Positions 36,309-46,977 are shown, numbered from the stretch's first letter. The stretch: DNA of 64,000 nucleotides from Photobacterium angustum (GCF_002954615.1 NZ_MSCJ01000003.1:1550001-1614000); one strand, 5' to 3'. Notes: generated by a model from the letters alone, not told the origin. Numbers and translations: made by a program.

Positions 36309-39300
36309 CTATTCACTCAACCAGCCAAACAAGCCTTCATCAAGTTTGAACATCATGTTGAAATAAAAACCTTGCAGGTTATAACCTTGTGGGTCGAGAT
36401 CGCTGTCTTTGAACCCAATACCGTTATAGCCAATACCCGCGCGTAAATTTTTCATTACTAGATAGTTGATACCTAAGCCATATGAATAACGGCGACTACT
36501 TAATCCATCGGTACCGAGTACACCTGCGTGTAAATCAAGATCCCAACGACGATTGAGGTAGTAAATCACGCGTCCATCAATAATGGTTGATACTGAATCG
36601 TAGCTATAATCGTATTCGTTATAGTCTTCCCACTTAACCCCTAAGCGGCCCGATAGTAACCAATTTGATGCTGGCTGATAGTTATGGTGTGTTGATAGAA
36701 TATGAGCGGTACGTTTGACATCATTGCGGTCAATCTTCCACTCATAAACACCTAGCATGTTATAGACGTTTGTTAAACGTGGACGGTATGAAATACCTAA
36801 GCTTAAATGTTGGTTCCAAGTGTTAATCGCTGCATCATTATCAACATAGCGGAACTCTTCACGAACCAAACCACTCCAATCTTGGGTCAAACGCGTTACC
36901 CATGCCCCTAGTAGACCATAGTAATCTTCGGTATCACCATGACGATATTCGATACGTCCTGTGGTTTTATAATTTGGGTTACGGATATCAGCGATACCTA
37001 ATGAAACAGCCACGCCTGATGTACCTTCACCTTTAATGACTTCGATATATTCAGCTGATGGGTCAATGCTGATCCCTGGCACCAGTTCAAACTTGCCACG
37101 GTAACCATTCGCCACTTCCAGAATACGGCCGTCTGATGCACCTCGTTGACGGAACTCACTGAAAGTACTACCACCATGCTGCCAATCTACATCAATACCT
37201 GCGGTTAATAAGCTGGTAGTACCGCTACCTAAGTTACTAATACCGCCTAGTGAATCAATATATTCATAGTTAGCATAAAGGTTCGCTTGTTTATGTATAT
37301 TCCAATCCGCTTTGATATTGAAACGCTGCTGTGCGTTGCTATTGAAGCTACGCTCATACTCTGTATCGAAACGACCAGCTCGATTAAAGAGGTTAAAGCT
37401 GCGACCTAAACCGAAGATTGCTGTAGTGAATTGTTCGGTTTCACCCGTGCTGGTTTCATTTTTGATGTAACGAGAACCTAAACGAGTCGTCCATGCACTG
37501 CCAAACAGTTTAGTATCTAACGTAGCGCCAGCTGACTGTTGTTTCTCGCTCGTTTCTAGAGATTCAGAGTGGGACGCTTCAACATTCAAGTTAGTTAAAC
37601 CCATTAACTTCTGACGATGACGTAAGCGAACTTCTTGTCGTGCTGGCGTCACACCACCAGTTATGTTGGTAAACCCTTTCTCTGCATATGCATATTCTAA
37701 TTCGGTTTGACTTGAATCAGTCCAATCACGCTTCAAGCGAAGTTTTACTGCTGTACCGCGTTCAAGTTTTTGACCATTAGTCGTAGCATTAGAAGTGATA
37801 GTATTGGCACTTTCACTACCTTCATGGCTCATTGTTGCCACTGAAGCAGTTAATTGTGTTTGGCTATCAATATTGTAGTTAGCCCAAAGACTCCCTAGCT
37901 TATAGCCCTCTAACTCATGTGTATTTTGCTCGTATGATAAACCCATAGCGAGCGATGGTGTAAAGAGGTAAGAGAGACGACCACCAGCGATAGTATATTT
38001 ATCACCATCACCTTCTAAGTCATACGATATGCGTACTTTTATTGGGTCAAGATTTTCATCGATACTTGGGATCACTCGGTTGAACATAATTTGTCCAGTG
38101 AAGTAATCGATAGTGTAATCAATGTAGCGAATTAAGTTTTGTTCGGCTAATACTAAGCCAGGATTATCACGGCTATAAGTCACTAACGTAATGGTATCGC
38201 TGTGGCGGATAATACGACCGTCACCTATGTCGTAAAACATCGCTGTACCGTTACCATTAATTTCAACGACTTTATGTAAATCTTCAGGTCGTGCGGCATA
38301 AGCTTGCGCAATAAAACGACCATCGTTGTACATACCGTTAAAACCGTTCAGCACTTGGCTTGTGATACCTAAGTCAGCCACATCCGCACCATCTGATGTG
38401 CTGTAATCACCCCACATCGCAAAGTGACGTTCTCTTTCTAACTTAGCGAACCATTTACTGGTACTGCGTGCATCATAACCACGGATACTTGCATCTCCTG
38501 GTAATGGATAGTAACTATCAGGGGCGATTTCACGTAGATATTCTTCGTCATCCTTGTCGCTGTCATAGCTTAATGTTAAGTGCATGCCTCCTTTAACCTG
38601 ACCTTTCATAAAGATGGCTGCACGTTCATCATCACTATAACTATCATCTTCATAGCCTTCAGCTTGGCGAGATGGCTCTTCACCACTGATTCGACCATAG
38701 CGTCCAGTATATTCAAGTAAGCCAGAAACAAAGAGTGGGCGAGCTGCCGCTACTTGGTATACACGAGCGGTGTCAGCGATATCATTTAATGACGCAGTGA
38801 TATCCATTGCACCCGTTGTATTCGAACTACGTAGGTAAACTGTTTTCTCTCCGTTTACGACACGTACTTGATGACCTGTTTCATCAGGGTGAATATCAGG
38901 CTCTAACCAATTATTCTCTTTATTTGAATTCAAGGTTACGAAGTAAGTACCACGGGCTATCTTGTTATTCTTATCAAATAGCTTGATATTGAGTGGAATA
39001 ACAGAGCGTCCACCATCAGCATGTAATACCTTGCCATCAGTGCTTAAGCTAATTCGATCAGCTGAATCAGGATGAGAGAACACTTTACTTAATAATGTAC
39101 GCTCATTTCCGAAATCATCTGTCGCTTTCACTTCAACAAGGTTATCGCCAGGCTCAAGATTAACCCCATACCAACCGAGTATTTGTGCCTTTTCTTTCTC
39201 ATTACGAATTTGCTCACCTAACTGCGTATCGCTCACTTTACTACCATTCACATATAGCGATGGTTTAACAGATGCAGGGACAACGATAATGAAACGTCCG

Positions 39301-42300
39301 TGGTAGCTATAGTCGCCTTTTGGCCAATACCATGTTCCTTTTTTCGCTTCTGCACGCGTAATTTTTGCAGCATCTTTTTCTGGTAATGGGATATCTTCTT
39401 CTATCTTGTTATCAATATTGAGGCGAGCAGCATAAGGGATGTTGTTATAAGACGTTTCCACTACTTTGGTATTAAAATTACTGGTTTGAAGTTTTTGCTG
39501 TAGTGGAACGAGTAGGTCTTCTTTATCAGCAAAACCAAATCTTAGTGATGCATCATCACCCGCAAGATAAACATACGCTTCATCCTGAACACCTGACGGT
39601 AATAGGTTATAGAACTCTTTCATTGAACGCTCACTACCCGAACGTAACTCAAGAGCATAACCTTTGAAACTATGTAACGTTGGTGATAGCGATGACGCTT
39701 CGTTGTTAGACGTTGTTGCTTTTGGACCACTAACAATACCCGAGGTTAATTCATTTCCTTTACGCTCAACTGTACGATTGCTTAGTCCTTTAAATTGCTC
39801 AGTAGTATCAAATAACCAATCACCATTGATGTCTTTATTTCGCCCTTTTAGCTCATTATAAACAGCCTCTGGGTTATTCTCTGGGCATGGTGCTACAAAG
39901 TCTGCTTTATGGAATTCACCACGACGTAAATCAACAAATCGTGAATCACCCATTCCTGCATTACGTGTATCAATTGCTTGTAATTCGACACCTTCTGGTA
40001 ATGTTTGCTTATCAACTTTTAGTACATGAGTACCCGGTTTCACACCAAACATCGAGTACTGACCGTTTTCATCAGTTATGACGTAATCACCTGTTTCTAG
40101 GTAGATTTTCACACCACCAATTGGCCACGCACTACTCTTAATATCTTTGTTACAATGTCCATCAACATACACTTTACCGAAGATGATACCTCGTTCTGAC
40201 ATTACCCCAGTTTGCGTAATACCCAGTTGATATCGTGCAATATTTGAAGATGTTGGCTGACCATTATCTAACGAGCTGATGATACTTGACGCTAATGTGT
40301 TCGCGACAGCTTGTGCTGAGTTAATACCATCAGAGTCAACTGCACCTGCTGTAAGTTGAAGGAGGTATGTAACAATATAAGTACCATTATTTGGAGCGAT
40401 AGTAGAACCATCGACATCACCAAGGTTAAACTCAATACTGTATGTTCCTGTTTGGATCGGATCTTCTAATGGCTGATCATTGAGACGCGCACTACCTTTC
40501 ATGTATTTGAAACCATACGGTAGCTCATCAATAATACGTGTATTATAGAACGTCGATTCAGGTAAGTTATTTTTCAGTGTTAAGGTGTATTTAACAAATT
40601 CACCTATTTCAGCCGTTTCTTTATCTGCTGTTTTCTCTAATGTTAGGCGTCTATCTAAATTCGATGGATCTAAAGGTATATCAAAAATGTTTAATCCATT
40701 GAACGAACTTATATAGAATAACCCTGAGTTTTCTTCTCCTGTATAACCGTTTGCACCATAAGATGGAGCTGAAACTTGGTAAGAATTAAAGACAAGTGGA
40801 TCTTTATATTGTGTTGGCCATGAATATCCTTCTGGTGGCTCAACAATGATAAAGTAACCTTCATTTGAAATTGGTAGTTTTGGATAGAACACACGACCGT
40901 TTTCATCCGAAACAGCAGTAGCAATAGGTTCACCTAATACATCAGGTACTTTACCATTAACGGTTTGGTAGAATTTAACCACAGCACCTTCAATACCAGG
41001 AATGAGATCGCCATTTTTATCGTATTTGAAGTGAGTAGAATCAAAGACTGTGAACTGTGGGCTTACTGTCGCAACATCTTGTAAGAAAACAGTATTATTT
41101 TGTGTATCACGTACCTCAACCGTTAATTTATCGTTTGGATTAGATTCAATACCACAATTATTGAAAGTTTTGCCATTTAAGCCACTGGCTCTAAAGTTAA
41201 TAATGTCGTTAATTTGTGACTGTTGTTCAGCTCGGCTGACTTCACCAGCTCTCCACACTCCTGGGAAGGCTTCATGGCAGTAATTAGAATCCCTTGCCTG
41301 TGGCCCGCTCTGATCATTCGGCTCTACCGCACTGATAGGCATTACACTTCTGAAAATACCTGTATCAGGCCCTGTTTCAGCAAATACCCAATAGAACTCA
41401 TCACCAAATGATGAACGTAACTTAACAGGGAAACGAGAATCTTTAGGACCAATAAAATCAATGACAGAAGAATCTAGATTCGCAATAGGTAAGTTGATGC
41501 GTGCATGAATGGCATCAATTTTAGGATCGTGACCCGGTGTGCCTTCGCGGAAGTAAAAATCAGTTGGCAAGAAGTGAGCTTCATTCGAATAATTAATGCC
41601 TTTATCATCAAAATCAATGGCTGAAGTATCAATGGTCTCAAAGTCAATTAATTTGCCGCCTGATTGTAACCCAATTCCACTTAACGTATTACATTGAATA
41701 TTACTTTTAACAATAAGTGGATCACCAGCTAGTAAGTTAACAGATGCTTGGCTAAATACTTTAAATTCAGGAGAGTTATTAATATTGTTAACTTTTGAAT
41801 AATAGGTGAAATGCCCAGATGTTCCTGGTTCCATATTAGAAGGGGTAACTAAGAAACCCATTTTCTCGACAATACCGTTACCATCCCATACCGAATAATC
41901 GATCCATTTTAATAAGCGATCATCGCCGTTTGTTATTTCACCAGTATTTAAACCAACAAGTACAATACCACCATTAAATTTCGCTAACGGTGAAGCAATG
42001 ATAATTGGCGAATAATCACGCTTAGGTTGACCATCAACCACTCTATCTTGTTGAATTGTTACATTCGCAGGTTTTTTAACCGTAATCAGTACACCAGCAT
42101 GCCTTTTTTCAACTAATGTGCCGCTAGCATCTTGCGTAGAAAATACATAAGGTTCAGTTGCAGCTTGCGGACGCTCTGTACCCACACTGTTATAAACAAC
42201 CTTATATTCAATATCTTCACCGCTCTTCACTGGAGATTGACAGACAGGATCTGATCCTACGGTTAAATTTAATGCGGGACCATCAACAACAATTACTTCA

Positions 42301-42917
42301 GCATCAGTTTTCTTAATTAAATCAGGATCGCCACTTGATTGTGCATTAAGAGATAATAAAAAGTTTTCATTTTCTAATACTGAACTTGGTGTTGTCACAA
42401 CATAACTAAGTTGTAAAAATTCTCCAGGAGCTAAAGTTGGTGTAATATAGCTACCATCTTCATTTTTCTCTAACTCTCTTTCACCAGGATTAAATAAGCC
42501 ATCTCCATTTTCATCAATATATATTTTTATTTCAGTTCCTTCTGTATATATATCACCACTATCGCCTGGTAAGTTATTTACATTTAATATATAAGAATCA
42601 TCTTCATTCCCTGTATTTTCAATAGTGACTGGAATACTTGCAGTACCGCCAATGGGTACATAGCGGGTAAATTCAGGATCAGAATCACCGTTATCTGTCG
42701 GTGAAATAGTATAACTATAAACACTGGCAACGGTTACATATGAATAATTAGATAAGACCTTAACATCTTCTCCCAATTCAGTATTAAAATATGTCATCTC
42801 AGCTTGATTCAATATTTTAGTACCGGCACTTGTTATAGAAAATGCATATGAACTCATACATAATAAAATGAATATAATAAAGCTTTTCATTTTAGACATA
42901 AAATTTAAGAGTGCCAT
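36309..42917 (-). CDS. Giant outer-membrane protein: DUF11/SdrD-type domains plus C-terminal beta-barrel (2202 residues)
   Basis: Signal peptide ends near residue 27. Then the shared motif (AGTKILNQAEMTYFN). Residues about 620-720 are a SpaA/Cna-B-like domain (FKYDKNGDLIPGIEGAVVKFYQ); about 757-902 a DUF11 domain (LTLEKTADKETAEIGEFVKYTLTLKNN); about 912-970 an SdrD-B domain (GKVYVDGHCNKD ... DENGQYSMFGVKPGTHVLKVD). From about 1390 an outer-membrane part begins (LFVSGLLEYTGRYG, YYPLPGDASIRGYDARST, AMWGDYSTSDG), with IDYTIDYFTGQIMF near residue 1600. The last ~560 residues alternate as amphipathic strands (SYEQNTHELEGYKLG, LGINYLVMKNLRAGIGYN). This looks like a barrel of many strands with a very large periplasmic or surface part. 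GGAG 7 nt before ATG. I infer a platform or translocon for the DUF11 proteins; a passive adhesin is the alternative. Confidence 0.85.
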   Translation of the reverse strand: MALLNFMSKMKSFIIFILLCMSSYAFSITSAGTKILNQAEMTYFNTELGEDVKVLSNYSYVTVASVYSYTISPTDNGDSDPEFTRYVPIGGTASIPVTIENTGNEDDSYILNVNNLPGDSGDIYTEGTEIKIYIDENGDGLFNPGERELEKNEDGSYITPTLAPGEFLQLSYVVTTPSSVLENENFLLSLNAQSSGDPDLIKKTDAEVIVVDGPALNLTVGSDPVCQSPVKSGEDIEYKVVYNSVGTERPQAATEPYVFSTQDASGTLVEKRHAGVLITVKKPANVTIQQDRVVDGQPKRDYSPIIIASPLAKFNGGIVLVGLNTGEITNGDDRLLKWIDYSVWDGNGIVEKMGFLVTPSNMEPGTSGHFTYYSKVNNINNSPEFKVFSQASVNLLAGDPLIVKSNIQCNTLSGIGLQSGGKLIDFETIDTSAIDFDDKGINYSNEAHFLPTDFYFREGTPGHDPKIDAIHARINLPIANLDSSVIDFIGPKDSRFPVKLRSSFGDEFYWVFAETGPDTGIFRSVMPISAVEPNDQSGPQARDSNYCHEAFPGVWRAGEVSRAEQQSQINDIINFRASGLNGKTFNNCGIESNPNDKLTVEVRDTQNNTVFLQDVATVSPQFTVFDSTHFKYDKNGDLIPGIEGAVVKFYQTVNGKVPDVLGEPIATAVSDENGRVFYPKLPISNEGYFIIVEPPEGYSWPTQYKDPLVFNSYQVSAPSYGANGYTGEENSGLFYISSFNGLNIFDIPLDPSNLDRRLTLEKTADKETAEIGEFVKYTLTLKNNLPESTFYNTRIIDELPYGFKYMKGSARLNDQPLEDPIQTGTYSIEFNLGDVDGSTIAPNNGTYIVTYLLQLTAGAVDSDGINSAQAVANTLASSIISSLDNGQPTSSNIARYQLGITQTGVMSERGIIFGKVYVDGHCNKDIKSSAWPIGGVKIYLETGDYVITDENGQYSMFGVKPGTHVLKVDKQTLPEGVELQAIDTRNAGMGDSRFVDLRRGEFHKADFVAPCPENNPEAVYNELKGRNKDINGDWLFDTTEQFKGLSNRTVERKGNELTSGIVSGPKATTSNNEASSLSPTLHSFKGYALELRSGSERSMKEFYNLLPSGVQDEAYVYLAGDDASLRFGFADKEDLLVPLQQKLQTSNFNTKVVETSYNNIPYAARLNIDNKIEEDIPLPEKDAAKITRAEAKKGTWYWPKGDYSYHGRFIIVVPASVKPSLYVNGSKVSDTQLGEQIRNEKEKAQILGWYGVNLEPGDNLVEVKATDDFGNERTLLSKVFSHPDSADRISLSTDGKVLHADGGRSVIPLNIKLFDKNNKIARGTYFVTLNSNKENNWLEPDIHPDETGHQVRVVNGEKTVYLRSSNTTGAMDITASLNDIADTARVYQVAAARPLFVSGLLEYTGRYGRISGEEPSRQAEGYEDDSYSDDERAAIFMKGQVKGGMHLTLSYDSDKDDEEYLREIAPDSYYPLPGDASIRGYDARSTSKWFAKLERERHFAMWGDYSTSDGADVADLGITSQVLNGFNGMYNDGRFIAQAYAARPEDLHKVVEINGNGTAMFYDIGDGRIIRHSDTITLVTYSRDNPGLVLAEQNLIRYIDYTIDYFTGQIMFNRVIPSIDENLDPIKVRISYDLEGDGDKYTIAGGRLSYLFTPSLAMGLSYEQNTHELEGYKLGSLWANYNIDSQTQLTASVATMSHEGSESANTITSNATTNGQKLERGTAVKLRLKRDWTDSSQTELEYAYAEKGFTNITGGVTPARQEVRLRHRQKLMGLTNLNVEASHSESLETSEKQQSAGATLDTKLFGSAWTTRLGSRYIKNETSTGETEQFTTAIFGLGRSFNLFNRAGRFDTEYERSFNSNAQQRFNIKADWNIHKQANLYANYEYIDSLGGISNLGSGTTSLLTAGIDVDWQHGGSTFSEFRQRGASDGRILEVANGYRGKFELVPGISIDPSAEYIEVIKGEGTSGVAVSLGIADIRNPNYKTTGRIEYRHGDTEDYYGLLGAWVTRLTQDWSGLVREEFRYVDNDAAINTWNQHLSLGISYRPRLTNVYNMLGVYEWKIDRNDVKRTAHILSTHHNYQPASNWLLSGRLGVKWEDYNEYDYSYDSVSTIIDGRVIYYLNRRWDLDLHAGVLGTDGLSSRRYSYGLGINYLVMKNLRAGIGYNGIGFKDSDLDPQGYNLQGFYFNMMFKLDEGLFGWLSE

Positions 42918-42989
42918 AAGCGCTCTCCACTGGCTAATAATTCAAAGAAAGATAGGCTTATTAAACATATTTAAATAAATACGTTTAAT

Positions 42990-43013
42990 AAGCCTCCCAA
43001 TTAAGGGAGGCTT
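42990..43013 (-). other. Intra-operon hairpin between the 1105- and 2202-residue genes
   Basis: Perfect 9-bp stem AAGCCTCCC / GGGAGGCTT with a 6-nt loop in the 109-bp gap. On the minus strand it is followed by ATTAAACG, not a T tract, so it is more likely an RNA-stability or partial attenuation element than a full terminator. Confidence 0.6.
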
Positions 43014-43026
43014 GTATTTTTATTGA

Positions 43027-46000
43027 TTAGTCAACACGAACAGTAAATATACCTACAGCTTTATCACCAGGAGCTAATGTAGCAACGTCAAAGTCAACGT
43101 TAGTACCATTAACATTCGCAGTGATATCAGCACCAGTACCAGCCGCTGGATAACATAAGTTACCTAAGTCAGCTTCAATAGCAGTGTCGATTGGGTATGT
43201 TGGATCCGTTGGTGTAACAGCCACTGCAACATCAGTCGTTAGACGACAGTCATTCGGTGCTTGTGCAGTTTCTAGCGTTGTATTCGCTGGAACAGCATCC
43301 GTAATTACTGTGTTAAGTGCTGGTGTTTGGCCTTGGTTCCAAGCAACAAGCATCCAAATTACACATTGTTGAGGCTCAATACCTTCGAAGTACTGAGTGA
43401 AACCAGTATCGGCAGTACCGTCACAGGTTGCATCAGGAGCCGCATATTTGTATAGGCGAACCTGACCACGAACAATTTCAGTGGTATCTAGAGCGCTAGT
43501 TGTTAGTGAAGAATCTGAATCAGACTCAGCCGTAATGGTTGTAATGTTCACACTACCTGGTGCAGCATTAGCAGGGCCAAATACTGTCACTTCCATTGGA
43601 ATAGTTTCACCAGGTTCTAAGTTAAACATTGGTGTACCATCAGGTTTACAAGTAAGCTCAATGGTTTGATCTACACCGTCAGTACCTTCAACTGTGATTG
43701 TCGGTGAAATTGCAACACCTGCAGGACACAATGCTGTGATAGCTGTATCTGGAGTACCGTTACCATCAGTGTCAATCTCAATTTTGTGCGTGAAGCCATT
43801 ATCATCAGTCGCAGCTAATGTAATATCAGACTCTGTAGTATTACCAGTATTTGTTAATACATGGTCGTAAAGTACAGAACCACCTGGCTCAACTTGGTTT
43901 TGACCTGTTGGAGGGGTAATTGCGATAGATTTCGCAGATAGAACATCAATTGCCTCAACCTTACGGTCTTCAGCGCCTGAGTTTGCAGAGGTTACTTTAA
44001 TAGAGATAATATAATCATTATCACCATCAACATTGGCATCAATCGTACCAGGCTGTTGACTATCAGCTAATGCTTTAAGCGCATCAGATGGTAGTGTAAT
44101 TTCAGCCGTTACGAACTGTACTGCGCCACCAGGAATTTGTGCTGTAGCAAAGATTTGTGCACCTGTACCTGGAATATCTACAGTACCATCGGCGTTAGTA
44201 TCAATACCTGCATCAAGGAATTTCACAGTCCAGCCATCAGGCAATGCTGTGTACCAAGAATTAGATCCTGCGTCATAACTACCTTCAGCAGCAAGCGTGA
44301 ATGAATCTTGACCACCGCCTTTGTTAGCAATATAAATCGGTGCCGTTACTGTCGTAGCTAGAGGTTGGTCATTGAATACTGTTGCAATATCGTCAGCAGG
44401 CGTACCGTCAGCATCTAACACACCATCAGTCACATCGACTAAATCAATATCCGTTGCTGGTGCCATGTCACCATTAGCATCAATAAACGGATTATTTGAC
44501 ACATCAACCGTTGGAGGCGTTACACTTGTTAAACGCTCAATTTTGCTATCCGTCTTAGTACTATCATTAACCGATGTTGCTGTTGTAGTCGCCTCGAATG
44601 GACCACCAGTCGCACTTGCAGGCAAGCTAACGACAACACGGATCAATGTTTGGTTACACGCAACAGTAATACCATCAACAACTGTTGGAGCTACACCTGC
44701 AGCCACACAAGTCGATGCTGGAATTGCACCTGTATCTGCAATACTGTCACTACTCGTGTCAACTAAAGGACCAGTACCTGTATCGTTAAAGAACTTGAAG
44801 GTTGTTCCAGTTGGATATGGGTTAGTTGGGCCATTTACAGTCACAAGGTTAAAGGTATCAGTACTATTACCTGTGTTAGTAATAAGGTTATAGAAGAACA
44901 CATCACTACCAGCTGATGCATTGTCTACAGTTTGTACATTATCTTCTGTACCATCATCATCACCACCTTCACCACTCGTTGATGGGCCATTACTTCCTGT
45001 ATCAGTAATAGAGCCACCATAGGTATTTTCTGAAGTGATTGGGGTTGGATTAGTAATGATTGGACCAGGTTTGGTTGGGCTACCACACTCATTATCATCG
45101 ACATAATCGGTGTCACCAGAGCCACCGTTTAAGTTTGCACAGATAAAGGCTTGGTTATTAATGTCTGTACCGCCTTCCACCATGTTTGGCGAATACCAAA
45201 CAGAGAAGTTCATCGATACCGTACCGCCAGAAGGTAGTGAGTTATCAATCGCAAACACACCAGGAACAACTGCATCAGCAGTATCACCATCATGGTTAAG
45301 ATCTAAACCACCAGCAATACCACCTTCACCGCTATTTTCAAGTGAACCATCTTGGTCTAAATCAACGCTAACACCAGATGAATTTAGTAATGAGTTTTCA
45401 TCTGTTAAGTTAGCAGCACTTGTTACAGATGTATCACCATCAGCAACAACTAAACCTGGGCTAGAAAGTGATGAAGTAATTAATGTCGTGCCATCAGGAA
45501 TACCATCAAACATGTGAACATCTGTTGCGGAAGTATTACCTGTATTCGTTGCAACAATGCTGTATTGAATAATATTTACAGCTAAATCTGTTGAAGGGTC
45601 ACCATCGACATCAATACCTGTGGATGACTCTGTACCACCTTTGATTTCGTTTGCTGTCTTATTCACATTAATAACAGCATCGTTAGTAATAGTGATTAAG
45701 TCACCATTCGTATCATCAGCACTATCATTATTAGCACCAATATCTGAGACCGCATTTGCAACAGGAGCACCTGTACCTTCATGTGCTTGAGCTGTAAATG
45801 TGACACCTAACTTATCACCGACTTGTGCAGAGCTTGGTACTTCAACTGCTAATATGTAGTAATAAGTCTGCCCTGCTGGAATGGTAACAACAGAACCACT
45901 TGGGATTGCTGCTTCACCATTATCCGGTCGACCAGTTTCATTTCCATCCCAGTACATAGTGATACTGTTTGCATCAATATCATCCGTACCACGGGTGTCT

Positions 46001-46344
46001 CCGCTAGGTAAACCTTGAGCATAAGATAATGTAAAGTCTTCTGGACCATTACCATTATTCGTTAGCTCGTGGACAACATATTTAACTTGACCAGCGGCAG
46101 CTGTATCATCAAAGTCATCCTCTAATGTCGCGGCATAAATTTGCGCAACTTTTACTACAGCTTCATTAGAGAAGGCTTGGTAGGTATTCCCCAACGAATC
46201 TTCATAGTCAACTTTAGCTTCATTTTTAATTTCAACGCCGGCTAGAGTTGTAGATGCAAGGGCTTGGCTAGTAAGTGTACCTGCACCTATCGTTATGAGA
46301 CCCGCTGCAACCCATCGACATATAGGTTTTAAATGCGTATTCAT
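43027..46344 (-). CDS. Large DUF11-domain secreted protein (1105 residues)
   Basis: Signal peptide ending near SQALAS. Shared N-terminal motif (LAGVEIKNEAKVDYEDSLG ... FSNEAVVKV). Then a chain of DUF11-type beta-sandwiches with many Asp/Asn-rich Ca-binding-like loops (DVDGDPSTDL, DLDQDGSLENSGEGG, DTDGNGTPDT). Near the C-terminus LYKYAAPDATCDGTADTG leads into the last DUF11 domain, which ends the protein (PGDKAVGIFTVRVD). Very acidic overall. Paralogue of the 920-residue protein. 92 bp after the 161-residue DUF11 gene. Likely a secreted fibre- or stalk-like surface protein stabilised by calcium; function not established. Confidence 0.87.
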   Translation of the reverse strand: MNTHLKPICRWVAAGLITIGAGTLTSQALASTTLAGVEIKNEAKVDYEDSLGNTYQAFSNEAVVKVAQIYAATLEDDFDDTAAAGQVKYVVHELTNNGNGPEDFTLSYAQGLPSGDTRGTDDIDANSITMYWDGNETGRPDNGEAAIPSGSVVTIPAGQTYYYILAVEVPSSAQVGDKLGVTFTAQAHEGTGAPVANAVSDIGANNDSADDTNGDLITITNDAVINVNKTANEIKGGTESSTGIDVDGDPSTDLAVNIIQYSIVATNTGNTSATDVHMFDGIPDGTTLITSSLSSPGLVVADGDTSVTSAANLTDENSLLNSSGVSVDLDQDGSLENSGEGGIAGGLDLNHDGDTADAVVPGVFAIDNSLPSGGTVSMNFSVWYSPNMVEGGTDINNQAFICANLNGGSGDTDYVDDNECGSPTKPGPIITNPTPITSENTYGGSITDTGSNGPSTSGEGGDDDGTEDNVQTVDNASAGSDVFFYNLITNTGNSTDTFNLVTVNGPTNPYPTGTTFKFFNDTGTGPLVDTSSDSIADTGAIPASTCVAAGVAPTVVDGITVACNQTLIRVVVSLPASATGGPFEATTTATSVNDSTKTDSKIERLTSVTPPTVDVSNNPFIDANGDMAPATDIDLVDVTDGVLDADGTPADDIATVFNDQPLATTVTAPIYIANKGGGQDSFTLAAEGSYDAGSNSWYTALPDGWTVKFLDAGIDTNADGTVDIPGTGAQIFATAQIPGGAVQFVTAEITLPSDALKALADSQQPGTIDANVDGDNDYIISIKVTSANSGAEDRKVEAIDVLSAKSIAITPPTGQNQVEPGGSVLYDHVLTNTGNTTESDITLAATDDNGFTHKIEIDTDGNGTPDTAITALCPAGVAISPTITVEGTDGVDQTIELTCKPDGTPMFNLEPGETIPMEVTVFGPANAAPGSVNITTITAESDSDSSLTTSALDTTEIVRGQVRLYKYAAPDATCDGTADTGFTQYFEGIEPQQCVIWMLVAWNQGQTPALNTVITDAVPANTTLETAQAPNDCRLTTDVAVAVTPTDPTYPIDTAIEADLGNLCYPAAGTGADITANVNGTNVDFDVATLAPGDKAVGIFTVRVD

Positions 46345-46436
46345 AAAGTGGTTACCTTTTAAGGTCGTTAATTTAATTTACGATAATGTAGCTAAACCCT
46401 TGCAATAAGCATGGGGTAGTGCCATTTACTTATCGG

Positions 46437-46922
46437 TTATTTAACTTCGATACGATAAGTAAAAATTTGTTTTTCCTTTGAGTTAATCGGAACATTTGGA
46501 GTCCAGCGAATAGCTGTGTATTTTTCAGGTGGGATAATAACTTCAACTTCTTTACCATCCTTCATAACCATTCTTTTAACTGGTTCCGGTTCGAATGTTT
46601 TGCCTCCATCAATACTTACAACAAAATCTGAATTAATTTTTGTGTTATTAGTACCGGGAACAAAAAATGTATTTTGAGGAATAGGACCAGTAATAACTAA
46701 TCCCTTAAGCTCTTTATCTGAGTTATTAGTATAAGTGAGCTTATATTCAATCTTATCTTTAGGATAAACTTCAACAGCTGGTTTTAACTCTTCATCTCCA
46801 TCTTTATTTAAAGTAACAAGATATGCGTCCATTTGGCTTGATAATGGTTCAACTTTCTTTTCTGCAAATACAGAGAAAGACATAACCACTGCAGCAAATA
46901 CGATTAGTAATAGCTTTTTCAC
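46437..46922 (-). CDS. Single-domain DUF11 protein (161 residues), first gene of operon
   Basis: Signal peptide KKLLLIVFAAVVMSFSVFA, then one DUF11-type domain: KIEYKLTYTNNSDKELKGLVITGPIPQNTFFVPG, ending the protein in KQIFTYRIEVK. It is thus a free copy of the terminal domain carried by the large proteins of this locus, and could act as a cap, initiator or subunit. Start set at GTG 46922 with GAGG 6 nt upstream; the in-frame ATG at 46934 overlaps that ribosome binding site. A sigma-54-type promoter lies 40 bp upstream. Confidence 0.87.
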   Translation of the reverse strand: MKKLLLIVFAAVVMSFSVFAEKKVEPLSSQMDAYLVTLNKDGDEELKPAVEVYPKDKIEYKLTYTNNSDKELKGLVITGPIPQNTFFVPGTNNTKINSDFVVSIDGGKTFEPEPVKRMVMKDGKEVEVIIPPEKYTAIRWTPNVPINSKEKQIFTYRIEVK

Positions 46923-46961
46923 AATACACCTCATTATTTAATTAGTCTGCGATAGTATTAA

Positions 46962-46977
46962 TGCTAATTACGTGCCA
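46962..46977 (-). promoter_or_regulatory. Sigma-54 (-24/-12) promoter of the DUF11 operon
   Basis: On the minus strand TGGCACGTAATTAGCA fits TGGCACR-N4-TTGCW with one mismatch, and the GG and GC are exactly 10 nt apart. The predicted start near 46951 gives a leader of about 29 nt to the GTG at 46922, containing only the ribosome binding site. Confidence 0.75.

Noticed and set aside
44372..44893. 173-residue open frame on the plus strand
   Set aside because: Antisense to the 1105-residue DUF11 gene; composition mirrors the acidic repeats of the sense strand.
32972..46344. Repeated Asp/Asn-rich words considered as RTX (type I secretion) repeats
   Set aside because: No GGxGxDxUx nonapeptide runs and no ABC/MFP genes nearby; the Asp loops are isolated and fit DUF11/SdrD calcium sites.
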